Assembly: GCF_027789125.1 (NCBI RefSeq)
Contig: NZ_JAQFVF010000088.1
Coordinates: 124,001-188,000, forward strand
Direction: 5' to 3'
Source of the DNA: Paenibacillus aestuarii
Lineage (GTDB): Bacteria; Bacillota; Bacilli; Paenibacillales; NBRC-103111
Length of the DNA: 64,000 bases
Under the pieces are notes generated by a model. It did not search any database. It was given only the letters and a program-made list of their open reading frames with translations, and was not told the origin of the DNA. How positions within the stretch are numbered: position 1 is the stretch's first letter; every line of letters begins with the position of its first letter. A program made the position numbers and the translations under genes. Shown piece after piece: positions 41,405 to 49,939 of this stretch.

Positions 41405-41520
41405 AAGTAAGGTGCTGTTGGCACTTGGTAGCGACCCTGCCGGAGACTAACCACTGTAAGACATTCCATGAGGATTCTTGACGTAAGAATCGAAAGGGCT
41501 GTTTTGCGGTGGTTTTTTAT
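41405..41520 (+). promoter_or_regulatory. Structured leader with intrinsic terminator before the molybdoenzyme gene
   Basis: A chain of hairpins: GTGC-TGTTG-GCAC (41412-41424), GGTAG/CTGCC (41427-41441), a perfect GATTCTT/AAGAATC stem (41473-41479 with 41485-41491) and a closing AACCAC/GTGGTT pair (41449-41454 with 41509-41514) that ends in TTTTTT. The ribosome binding site follows about 30 bases later. This is the layout of a riboswitch or protein-controlled attenuator. It does not match any class I could recall with confidence. Confidence 0.55.
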
Positions 41521-41564
41521 TTCAGGTCAAATTAACGAGAATCGTTTAAGGAGTGTTATTGAAT

Positions 41565-43919
41565 ATGGGAACAACCAAACATACCGGCCCCATTAAACTG
41601 CCGGCCAAGCCGGATCCGAAGCTGTGGGTGAGCAAAGTGCCTTTTGGGCTTGGAAAAATCAAACCGCACCATATCCGAGAAACGGCGAAAATCGCCTGGC
41701 AAAACCGGGATAATTTGCCGTACGCGTACCGCATCTTGACGCAAGGGGTTTGCGATGGCTGCGCCTTAGGCGTCTCTGGGTTGTACGACCAGACGCTGGC
41801 GGGGCCGCATCTGTGCACGACGCGGCTGAATGTGCTGCGGCTTAACACAATGCCGGCGATTCATGAAGATGTTCTTCATGCCGACATCGACGAGCTGCGC
41901 CGCATGAACAGCACCGAGCTCAGAGGGCTCGGGCGCATTCCTTATCCGCTCATCCGCAGGCATGGGGAGCGCAGGTTCAGCAGAGCCAGCTGGGACGAGG
42001 CGCTGGACACGATTGCGGCTAAGATACGGGCGATTAACCCGAAGCAGATGGCTTTTTATTTGACGGCGCGGGGCATTACGAATGAGTCGTATTATACGGC
42101 TGCGAAAGTGGCGAGGCTGTTGGGCACGAGCAACATTGACAACGCCTCGCGCATCTGCCATTCGCCGTCGAAGACAGCGCTCAAGCGCTCCGTCGGCGTC
42201 GGCGCCTCGACCTGCAACTATAAGGATTGGATCGGCACGGATGTCCTCGTGTTCTGGGGAAGCGTGGCGGCGAACAATCAGCCGGTCTCGACCAAATACA
42301 TGTACGCGGCTAAGCGCAAGGGGACGAAGATCATTGTCATTAATCCGTACTTCGAGCCATCGATGGCGCAGTACTGGATTCCTTCTATAGCCGAATCGGC
42401 GTTATTCGGCACCAAGCTGGCGGACGATGTGTACCAGGTTAACATCGGCGGCGACATCGCCTTCATGAACGGCGTCATGAAGGTATGGTTCGAGATGGAG
42501 GAGGTCCAGCCGGGCTCCGCCATCGATCACGCGTTCGTGCAGGCGCACACGAACGGCTACAAGGAGCTGCGCGCTCACGTCACGCAGCAGGACTGGACGA
42601 CGCTGGAGCAGTCGTCCGGGATGAGCCGCGAACGCATGCGCGAGTTCGCGGAGCTGTTGGCGCGTGCCAAGAGTGCGGTGTTTGTGTGGAGCATGGGGCT
42701 CACACAGCACCGCTTTGGCACGGACAACATCTCGCAGGTGGCGAATCTCGCCCTCCTGCGGGGGTTCCTCGGCCGCGAGCATTGCGGGCTGATGCCCATC
42801 CGCGGCCACAGCGGCGTGCAGGGATCCGGCGAAATGGGCGCCGATCCCTTCAGCTTGCCCGGCGGCGAATGGAGCAATGCCGCCGACCGCAAACGCATCG
42901 AGCAGCTCTGGGGCTTCGAGCTGCCGCAGTGGCAAGGTGACATCGTCGGTGTCACCTTAGAGAACGCGCTCCTGCCAGAGGAACAGGAGCGCAAGCTCCG
43001 GCTGTTCTACACGTCCGGCGGCAACTTCCTCGAGACGATGCCGGACCCTGAGTTCATCCGGCAGGCTTTAGAGGCAGTTGAAATCCGCGTCCATCAGGAC
43101 ATCATACTGAACACCTCCACGCTGCTCGATGCGCGGGAGGCAGTCGTGGTGCTGCCGGCGATGACGCGCTACGAGCAGCCTGGTGGCGGGACGTCCACCT
43201 CGACGGAGCGCATGGTGTACTTCTCGCCGGAGATCGCCGGCCCCCGCATCGGTGAAGCCCGCGCGGAATGGGCGATCTATACCGATCTTGCCCGCCGCGT
43301 GAAGCCCGAAGCCGCAGACCTGATCGGCTGCGGCAGTGCCGAAGCGATCCGCGCGGAGATCGCCCAGGCCGCGCCTGCCTATGACGGCGTCCAGCATCTG
43401 CGCGAGCGCGGCGATGTGTTCCAATGGGGCGGCGCTTGGCTGTGCGAAGACGGCGTCTGCCCGACGCCGGATAGCCGCGGCGCGCTGCTGCCGATTGAGC
43501 TGCCGGAGCTGCGCAAACCGGAGGGGCATTTTGCCGTCACGACGCGGCGGGGCAAGCAGTTCAACTCGATGATCTACAGCGATGTTGATCCGTTCAACGC
43601 CGCGGACCGGTACGATGTGCTGATGCACGTCGATGACGCGAATGCGTTGTCGCTGCGGGAGGGCGAGGCCATTGTGGTTTATAATCGTTTCGGCAGCATG
43701 CACGGCAGAGTGAAATGGGCCGCCGTGAAGGCTGGCAATATTGAGGTGCACTGGCCGGAGGGGAATCCGTTGATTCCGAAGGGCGTGTATGAGGCTTATG
43801 CGGGCATCCCGGAATATAACACGGCTGTAATCGTGGAGAAGGCGGAGACGTATCACGCGCATAAAGATACGCGTTATGTGGAAAGAAGAATTCAGGAATT
43901 GGAAGTTGAAGTGGGGTGA
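41565..43919 (+). CDS. FdhF/YdeP-family molybdopterin oxidoreductase
   Basis: About 784 residues from ATG at 41565 (AAGGAG 11 bases upstream; TTG 41559 and GTG 41553 are in-frame alternatives). Cysteines C63 and C66 (CDGCALG) and C84 (HLCTT) suggest an N-terminal Fe-S site. RICHSPS around C198 is the position of the molybdenum ligand, here Cys. Further motifs: VFWGSVAANNQPVSTKYMYAAKRKG, GHSGVQGSGEMG and the C-terminal dinucleotide-binding barrel FNSMIYSDVDPFN. YdeP-type enzymes are soluble formate-dehydrogenase relatives with poorly defined substrates. fdhD follows directly, as its maturase. Confidence 0.92.
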   Translation: MGTTKHTGPIKLPAKPDPKLWVSKVPFGLGKIKPHHIRETAKIAWQNRDNLPYAYRILTQGVCDGCALGVSGLYDQTLAGPHLCTTRLNVLRLNTMPAIHEDVLHADIDELRRMNSTELRGLGRIPYPLIRRHGERRFSRASWDEALDTIAAKIRAINPKQMAFYLTARGITNESYYTAAKVARLLGTSNIDNASRICHSPSKTALKRSVGVGASTCNYKDWIGTDVLVFWGSVAANNQPVSTKYMYAAKRKGTKIIVINPYFEPSMAQYWIPSIAESALFGTKLADDVYQVNIGGDIAFMNGVMKVWFEMEEVQPGSAIDHAFVQAHTNGYKELRAHVTQQDWTTLEQSSGMSRERMREFAELLARAKSAVFVWSMGLTQHRFGTDNISQVANLALLRGFLGREHCGLMPIRGHSGVQGSGEMGADPFSLPGGEWSNAADRKRIEQLWGFELPQWQGDIVGVTLENALLPEEQERKLRLFYTSGGNFLETMPDPEFIRQALEAVEIRVHQDIILNTSTLLDAREAVVVLPAMTRYEQPGGGTSTSTERMVYFSPEIAGPRIGEARAEWAIYTDLARRVKPEAADLIGCGSAEAIRAEIAQAAPAYDGVQHLRERGDVFQWGGAWLCEDGVCPTPDSRGALLPIELPELRKPEGHFAVTTRRGKQFNSMIYSDVDPFNAADRYDVLMHVDDANALSLREGEAIVVYNRFGSMHGRVKWAAVKAGNIEVHWPEGNPLIPKGVYEAYAGIPEYNTAVIVEKAETYHAHKDTRYVERRIQELEVEVG

Positions 43920-43927
43920 GGCAAAGC

Positions 43928-44725
43928 GTGAATGAACGACAGTCCACCACCACTTGGCAGATTCACCGGTTTACCGGGGCGGAGATGGTGGGGCAGGAGG
44001 ATACAATTGCTGTAGAATCGCCGCTCACCATTAAAATCAACGGCGAGGAGTTTGCCACCATGGTCTGCACACCGACAGCTGTTGAGGACCTGGTGACAGG
44101 CTTCCTGGCCGCAGAGGGGCTCATCCGGTTCGCCGATCAAATCGAGGCGCTCAGCCTCGACATGGAGCGCGGCTATGCGCAAGTGAAGCTGCACCATCTT
44201 CATCAGTTCAATCAGGCGATGGTATCCAAGCGGTTCATCGGTTCCTGCTGCGGCAAGAGCCGCCAGTTTTATTTTCATAACGATGCGCAGACGGCGCGAA
44301 CGGTTCGCACCTCCTTGCAGGTGTCCGTTCAGCAATGTTTCGAGTTGATGCGCGAGCTGCAGGAGCAATCGGAGGACTTCCGGGCGACAGGGGGGCTGCA
44401 TAACGCTGCTTTGTGTACGCCAAACGAGGTGCTGCTGACGAGAGCGGATATCGGCCGCCACAATGCGCTTGATAAAATCTACGGCCATATGCTGAGGCAG
44501 CGCATCGCGCCGCGAAATAAACTGATTGCCTTCAGCGGACGCGTCTCTTCGGAGGTCGCGCTGAAGGCGGCGAAGATGGGGGTCGGCATTTTGCTGTCCA
44601 AATCGGCGCCGACAGACCTGGCGCTTCAGCTTGCCAATGATTTGGGAATTACGGTAGTCGGCTTTATTCGCCGCGACCAATTAACGGTCTACACGCACCC
44701 CGAGCGCATCACCGAATGTATATGA
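43928..44725 (+). CDS. fdhD: Formate dehydrogenase accessory sulfurtransferase FdhD
   Basis: 265 residues from GTG at 43928, six bases after GAGG; GTG 43916, overlapping the previous stop, is the alternative. FdhD carries sulfur from a cysteine desulfurase to the molybdenum cofactor so that formate dehydrogenase-like enzymes become active. Seen: ESPLTIKINGEEFATMVCTP, the conserved cysteine pair in GSCCGKS, and TRADIGRHNALDKIYG plus FSGRVSSEVALKAAKMG. It is co-transcribed with the FdhF/YdeP gene and presumably serves it. Confidence 0.95.
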   Translation: MNERQSTTTWQIHRFTGAEMVGQEDTIAVESPLTIKINGEEFATMVCTPTAVEDLVTGFLAAEGLIRFADQIEALSLDMERGYAQVKLHHLHQFNQAMVSKRFIGSCCGKSRQFYFHNDAQTARTVRTSLQVSVQQCFELMRELQEQSEDFRATGGLHNAALCTPNEVLLTRADIGRHNALDKIYGHMLRQRIAPRNKLIAFSGRVSSEVALKAAKMGVGILLSKSAPTDLALQLANDLGITVVGFIRRDQLTVYTHPERITECI

Positions 44726-44737
44726 AATGACCAATCT

Positions 44738-44784
44738 GAGAACCCTCATCTCCGCGTGGACGCGGGTGGGGGTTCTCTTTTTGT
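44738..44784 (+). terminator. Terminator after fdhD
   Basis: GAGAACCC (44738-44745) pairs with GGGTTCTC (44770-44777), with an inner CCGCGT/ACGCGG helix, then seven T residues. Confidence 0.88.
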
Positions 44785-44827
44785 TACATTCCTTTACGTG
44801 TAGTTATGCATGTTTAATCTTAGTTAT

Positions 44828-44876
44828 TTCAAGATAACCTAGAAATCAACTATTCTTAGTAATGTAAGCACATTCA
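44828..44876 (+). promoter_or_regulatory. Candidate promoter and cre site of the sugar ABC operon
   Basis: TTCAAG (44828-44833) and TATTCT (44851-44856) are 17 bases apart. TGTAAGCACATTCA (44863-44876) fits the CcpA cre consensus at 12 of 14 positions and lies where a repressor would block transcription. The -35 box is poor. Confidence 0.42.
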
Positions 44877-44908
44877 TTTATCGCATTCTTGGGGAGGTCA
44901 TAGATCAG

Positions 44909-46264
44909 ATGAAAAAATCTTTAAAACCATGGATTGGCGCTGGTACGACACTTATGATGGCGGCAACATTCCTTGCGGGCTGCGGCAGTGCCGCCAATAC
45001 GGCACAAGAAACAGGCAAGCCGGCTGCTACTGCGGCAGCGACTGCAGCAGCGGGAGCCAAGCCGTTCGCAGGCAAAACGATCTCGCTCGTTACTGCCAAC
45101 CATCCTTGGGCGGATGCCATTAAGCCGCTGCTGCCGGATTTCGAGAAAGAGACGGGCATCAAAGTAAACGTGGAGAGCTTCTTCGAGGATCAACTGACGC
45201 AAAAGCTGACCGTGCAATTCACTTCAGGCTCGGCTACGCCGGACGTATTCATGTATCGCCCGCTGCAGGAAGGCAAGCTGTTCTTCAAGAACGGCTGGGT
45301 TCAACCGCTGGATGACTACGCCAAAAAAGACGCTAATTACGACTTTAACGATTTTACCAAATCGGCTATTGGCTCAACGACGGTAGATTCGAAGCTGGCC
45401 GGCATCCCGATCATTACTGAGCAGGAAATTTTGTACTACCGCAAGGACTTGCTGGAGAAAGCGGGCATCGCGGTGCCAAAAACGATGGATGAGCTTCAGG
45501 CTGCAGTGAAAAAGCTGCACGATCCGAAGAACGAAATGTACGGATTCGTAGCCAGAGGCCAGCGTTCGCCGCTCGTAACGCAAGTGTCCTCGTTCTTGTA
45601 TTCGGAAGGCGCTGACTTCACGAATGGTGACAAGGCGACGATTAACACGCCTGAAGCGGTAAAAGCTTTTACCACTTACGGCACCCTGCTTAAGGATTAT
45701 GCACCTCCGGGCGTATTGAATATGTCTTGGCCGCAAGCTTTCGCTATTTTTGCCCAAGGTAAAGTCGCTTTCTTGACGGATGCCAACTCCCTTTACAACA
45801 ACGCCATCGATCCTGCGAAATCTCAGGTGGCCGATAAAGTCGGATTTGCTGTCTTCCCTGGTGGCAAAGGAGGCTCCAAGCCTTACAGCATCACCTCTTG
45901 GGGGCTGGCGATGAATGCCAAGTCCGGCAATAAAGATGCGACTTGGGCGTTCATTCAATGGGCGACTAGCAAGGATATCGTGCTGAAAACGCAGCAAAAA
46001 GGCAACCCTGGCGCGCGCACATCGGTATGGGATAAACCGGAAGGCACAACAGGCTTCCCTGCAGCGCTCGTTCCGGTTATTAAAGAAAGCGCCAAATCCG
46101 GCGTTGACCATGACCGTCCGACTGTTATCAGCGTAGGCGAAGCTCGCGATGCAGTGGGTGAGATCGTGCAGAAGCTCATGACAGGCGAAACGAACATTCA
46201 GCCGGTCGCGGATAAAGCAAATCAAGCGCTGCAAACGATCATGGACAAAGACAAGTCGAAGTAA
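44909..46264 (+). CDS. Carbohydrate ABC transporter substrate-binding lipoprotein
   Basis: 451 residues from ATG at 44909 with GGGGAGG upstream. Lipobox LAGC places the lipidated cysteine at residue 25, followed by an Ala/Thr-rich linker. The binding domain is of the MalE/UgpB type: TISLVTANHPWADAIKPLLPDFEKETGIKVNVESF, IPIITEQEILYYRKDLLEKAGI, FPGGKGGSKPYSITSWGLAMNAKS. It delivers a sugar or sugar acid to the two permeases encoded next. Given the dgo genes in this locus, galactonate or a galacturonate-like compound is a reasonable guess, not proven. Confidence 0.93.
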   Translation: MKKSLKPWIGAGTTLMMAATFLAGCGSAANTAQETGKPAATAAATAAAGAKPFAGKTISLVTANHPWADAIKPLLPDFEKETGIKVNVESFFEDQLTQKLTVQFTSGSATPDVFMYRPLQEGKLFFKNGWVQPLDDYAKKDANYDFNDFTKSAIGSTTVDSKLAGIPIITEQEILYYRKDLLEKAGIAVPKTMDELQAAVKKLHDPKNEMYGFVARGQRSPLVTQVSSFLYSEGADFTNGDKATINTPEAVKAFTTYGTLLKDYAPPGVLNMSWPQAFAIFAQGKVAFLTDANSLYNNAIDPAKSQVADKVGFAVFPGGKGGSKPYSITSWGLAMNAKSGNKDATWAFIQWATSKDIVLKTQQKGNPGARTSVWDKPEGTTGFPAALVPVIKESAKSGVDHDRPTVISVGEARDAVGEIVQKLMTGETNIQPVADKANQALQTIMDKDKSK

Positions 46265-46362
46265 TGGAATGATCTAGAGAGATAGATAGGTCAAAGGGGC
46301 CAGCTCATGGCCCTTTTGATCACTTATAAGCATGTGAATGGACTAGGAAGGGGGAATGCAGT

Positions 46363-47244
46363 GTGCAATACAGTTGGTTTAACCGTAACTTAAAATGGAT
46401 TTATACGCTCCCGGCTGTGTTCTTCGTCCTCCTCATGATGCTGTTTCCCATTATTTATACCGTGCGGATCAGCTTCTATGAATGGAGCATGTCGGCAACG
46501 ACACCTCCGATGTGGGTCGGGTTAGGCAACTATGTCGCTTTATTCAAGGATGAGCGCTTCTGGCACGCGGTAGGGTCTACGTTTTATTTCACCGTTGCGG
46601 CGTTGGCCCTGGAAGTGATACTGGGTGTTGCGATCGCCTTGCTGCTTTCTAGAGAATTTAAAGGAAAAAATCTAGTAAAAACCGTGTTCCTGCTGCCCAT
46701 GGTAGCGACGCCAGTGGCTATGGGTTTGGTTTGGATGCTGATTTATGAGCCTACGATCGGCGTGGCGAATATGATGCTCAAATCGATGGGCCTGGAGCCG
46801 CTCTTATGGCTGGCATCGCCCAATCAGGTCATTCCCTCTCTCGTCATTGTTGACGTCTGGGAATGGACACCAATGATTGCGTTGATTATTATGGCTGGTC
46901 TGGCTACATTGCCATCAGATCCTTATGAGGCTGCGGATGTGGACGGTGCAAGCGCCTGGACGAAATTCGTGTCGATTACCCTGCCCCTGCTGAGACCGAC
47001 GATTATTGTCGCTGCGATGCTTCGTCTGATCGATGTGCTCAAGACGTTCGATATTATTTATGCGACCACGCAAGGCGGACCTAACTTTTCGTCCGAGACG
47101 TTGAATTTGTACGGCTATGTACAAGGCTTCCAGTACTTTAAGCTGGGCTCGGCTTCTTCTCTGCTCGTCGTCTTCTTTATGCTGGTTATGGGCTTAACGC
47201 TGTTTATGATTTGGATGCGCAAACGATTGGAGGGAGCGTCATAA
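46363..47244 (+). CDS. Sugar ABC transporter permease (MalF/UgpA type)
   Basis: 293 residues from GTG at 46363 (AAGGGGG upstream). Six membrane helices, with TLPAVFFVLLMMLFPIIYTVRISF first and the EAA loop DPYEAADVDGASAWTKFVSITLPLLRPTI near 186-214, which docks the ATPase. It forms a heterodimer with the next permease. The ATP-binding subunit is not in the locus; such importers commonly share a central MsmX-type ATPase (known of the family). Confidence 0.93.
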   Translation: MQYSWFNRNLKWIYTLPAVFFVLLMMLFPIIYTVRISFYEWSMSATTPPMWVGLGNYVALFKDERFWHAVGSTFYFTVAALALEVILGVAIALLLSREFKGKNLVKTVFLLPMVATPVAMGLVWMLIYEPTIGVANMMLKSMGLEPLLWLASPNQVIPSLVIVDVWEWTPMIALIIMAGLATLPSDPYEAADVDGASAWTKFVSITLPLLRPTIIVAAMLRLIDVLKTFDIIYATTQGGPNFSSETLNLYGYVQGFQYFKLGSASSLLVVFFMLVMGLTLFMIWMRKRLEGAS

Positions 47245-48062
47245 TGAAAAAGCAAGGCAAAGGCAAACGCTTCCTGCAAACGCTGCTCACGTTCCTGGTT
47301 CTTATCGTGTTTGCTTTCCCGTTCGTTTGGATGCTGCTCGCCTCCTTTAAGACGCAGGCACAGATTTTATCCACTGGTCAATTATTTGTATTCAAACCGA
47401 CATTCCACAATTATGTGGCCGTATTCAAGGAATATGACTTCCTGAAGTTTATTTGGAACAGTTTTGTCGTCGCTTTCGGTTCGACACTGCTCAGCCTAAT
47501 CCTGGGCTTGCCGGCCGCTTATGCCATCGCTAGGCATCACCTGCAAAAATTAGGGCTGCTCATCCTGGTTGCGAGAATTATCCCGGGGATCACGTTCCTG
47601 ATTCCCTGGTTTATCCTGTTCTCCAAAATCCATTTGGTGGACACGTATACAGCACTTATTTTGAGTCATATGCTCGTCGGTCTTCCCTTCATTATCTGGA
47701 TTATGATTTCGTTCTTCGAGGCGCTGCCGACGGAAATCGAGGAGTCTGCACTGATCGACGGATGCACGCACCATCAAGTGTTTTTGCGGATCATTATGCC
47801 GATCTCGGGCCCTGGTGTCATTACTTCCTCACTCTTATCGTTCATCTTCTCGTGGAACAATTTCATGTTCTCGATTATTTTGGCAGGGGACAAAACGAAA
47901 ACGTTGCCGATTGCGGTATTTAATTTTATGTCTTACTCCGAAATCAATTGGGGTGCGCTAATGGCTGCTGCTTGTATCATCACCCTGCCGGTGCTGCTCA
48001 TTGCTCTGGTTTCACAGCGCTATGTCGTCAGCGGGCTTGCCGCCGGGGCTGTAAAAGGCTAA
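47244..48062 (+). CDS. Sugar ABC transporter permease (MalG/UgpE type)
   Basis: 272 residues from ATG at 47244, which shares one base with the preceding stop; GGAGGGAG upstream. Six helices and the EAA loop PTEIEESALIDGCTHHQVFLRIIMPISGPG near 178-207. Partner of the preceding permease. A 110-base gap without an obvious terminator separates it from the kinase gene, so read-through into the YesM/YesN genes is possible. Confidence 0.93.
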   Translation: MKKQGKGKRFLQTLLTFLVLIVFAFPFVWMLLASFKTQAQILSTGQLFVFKPTFHNYVAVFKEYDFLKFIWNSFVVAFGSTLLSLILGLPAAYAIARHHLQKLGLLILVARIIPGITFLIPWFILFSKIHLVDTYTALILSHMLVGLPFIIWIMISFFEALPTEIEESALIDGCTHHQVFLRIIMPISGPGVITSSLLSFIFSWNNFMFSIILAGDKTKTLPIAVFNFMSYSEINWGALMAAACIITLPVLLIALVSQRYVVSGLAAGAVKG

Positions 48063-48175
48063 TCTTGGTGATTCTAAATATGACAGAGTGGATGCCTTTC
48101 TTTTGAAAGGCTTCTCTCGTATAGTTAGATTCTATGATTAGCAAGCTCAGCGGAAGCATGGAAGGTGATTGGCAC

Positions 48176-49939
48176 GTGCAGTATAAATTGAACATTTTCA
48201 GCAAAATTGTTATTTTGCTGGTGCTTTTGTTAATTCCCATCGTCGTGCTGTACGGCTTCACGAATCGCATTACGAATCAGGTTGTGCAGGATCAAGTGCA
48301 GTCATCGAACTTAAATCAGCTTTCTTTTTTCATGCATCAACTGGACTCCAACGTGGAGCGGTTGGCGATGTCACCGGTCATTCTCGGCAGCGATCCGTAC
48401 ATCCGCGAGTTCATCGACCGCAGCGGTGATCCCAACTATGACATGCTGCGGGAACAGTCGCGCATTATTGAGAAGCTCAGCCTGCAAAGCGTAGCGAGCG
48501 GTTGGGTCAACGAGCTGACCATCGTCGTTCCCAAGGAGAAGAAAGTGCTGTCTTCCAGCATTTTCGTAAACGGCACAGACCGATGGCCGTGGAATGACGT
48601 TGTGCACCGGACATGGTCGTACCAGGCACCGCTGGGAAGCGATAAGAACAACACGGGTGGCTCCTTCTACCGGGAGATCAGCGAGCCGGTGCGCGCCGAG
48701 GTGCTGAATCAGGCGAGAGTACTGTTTCAAGTTCGGTTCAGCGCGCAAAATCTGATTCAGCTTCTTGACGTCTATAAGCTGGATAAACGGAGCGATCCGT
48801 TTCTATATGACGGGCAATCCGCCTCCATCGTGAACAGCACGTCAGATGCGCAGCTCCCGGCAGCCATTCGCGGGCAATTAGCAGGCACCAGCCTGGCGGC
48901 GTCGGGTCAAGTCCAAATGGACATTGCCGGGCAGCAATATTTGATCAGCTATGTGAAATCGGATCAACTCGGTTGGTATTTAATGGATTACGTGCCGGTG
49001 GAAAAAATATTGTCGCCGATCACGATGTCCCGCAACTTGTTTTATGTCTCCATCGGCCTTTTGCTCGGCATGAGCGTGTTGGCATCTTTCCTGCTATACC
49101 GCAATGTGCAGATTCCGCTCGTCAAAATGATTCAGAGCGTGCAGAAAGTGAAGCGAGGGGATTTGTCCGCCCGCATCGAATATAAAGCTAAAAATGAATT
49201 TGATTTTCTGATTCAACGCTTTAACGAAATGGCGCAGCAAATTCAAGTGCTGGTCGAGGATGTGTATGCCGAGAAAATACGGTCGCGCGAAGCGACATTG
49301 AAGCAGCTGCAGTCGCAAATCCATCCCCATTTTCTATATAACTCCTTGTTCTTTATTATCAATTCGGCTGAGATGGAAGATAAGGAGTCGGTGGTAGCTA
49401 TGGCGCAAAACTTGGCCGAGTATTACCGGTACACGACCCGCGTGGAGAACCAGATGGTCAGACTGCAAGAGGAATTGGACATGGCGCGCCATTATTTGAG
49501 TATCCAGACTTTGCGCATTCACAGGCTCACTTATCAGATTGACGTGCCGAATGCGATGATGGAGGAACGAGTCCCAAGGCTCATCCTGCAGCCGCTTGTG
49601 GAGAATGCCATTATCCACGGTATTGAGCGCAGTCTCCAAGGCGATCGGATTACGATCACGGGGGAGCAGGATGCGGAGTTTAACAGACTCGTTGTCGAGG
49701 ATAACGGCGAGGGGCTCACCGATGGGGAGCTGGAGAGGCTGCATAAGCAGCTGCAAACGGCGATGTCAGATGACATCGGCTGCGGCACCTGGAACGTTCA
49801 CCATCGCTTGGTGTACCAATTTGGCCGAGGCTCCGGCCTTGCTTTTGAGCGGGGAGGCGCCCGAGGCGTCAGGGCTGTGCTGACGTGGAGACGCGATGCG
49901 CAGACAATCGGGCCGAAGACGGAGGTGCCGGAAACATGA
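48176..49939 (+). CDS. YesM-type sensor histidine kinase
   Basis: 587 residues from GTG at 48176, seven bases after AAGGTGA; the open frame begins at 48134. First membrane helix at ~8-30 (IFSKIVILLVLLLIPIVVLYGF), a large external sensor domain of ~255 residues, second helix near 285-310, HAMP (SVQKVKRGDLSARIEY) and a His_kinase domain with the phosphorylated H383 in QSQIHPHFLYNSL, then LQPLVENAIIHGI and EDNGEGL. YesM kinases sense sugars or their binding proteins and act with a YesN AraC-type regulator, encoded next with a four-base overlap. Confidence 0.94.
   Translation: MQYKLNIFSKIVILLVLLLIPIVVLYGFTNRITNQVVQDQVQSSNLNQLSFFMHQLDSNVERLAMSPVILGSDPYIREFIDRSGDPNYDMLREQSRIIEKLSLQSVASGWVNELTIVVPKEKKVLSSSIFVNGTDRWPWNDVVHRTWSYQAPLGSDKNNTGGSFYREISEPVRAEVLNQARVLFQVRFSAQNLIQLLDVYKLDKRSDPFLYDGQSASIVNSTSDAQLPAAIRGQLAGTSLAASGQVQMDIAGQQYLISYVKSDQLGWYLMDYVPVEKILSPITMSRNLFYVSIGLLLGMSVLASFLLYRNVQIPLVKMIQSVQKVKRGDLSARIEYKAKNEFDFLIQRFNEMAQQIQVLVEDVYAEKIRSREATLKQLQSQIHPHFLYNSLFFIINSAEMEDKESVVAMAQNLAEYYRYTTRVENQMVRLQEELDMARHYLSIQTLRIHRLTYQIDVPNAMMEERVPRLILQPLVENAIIHGIERSLQGDRITITGEQDAEFNRLVVEDNGEGLTDGELERLHKQLQTAMSDDIGCGTWNVHHRLVYQFGRGSGLAFERGGARGVRAVLTWRRDAQTIGPKTEVPET

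Noticed and set aside
42402-43862. Long minus-strand frames opposite the molybdoenzyme gene
   Set aside because: They mirror the codon pattern of the coding strand and contain no recognisable domain.
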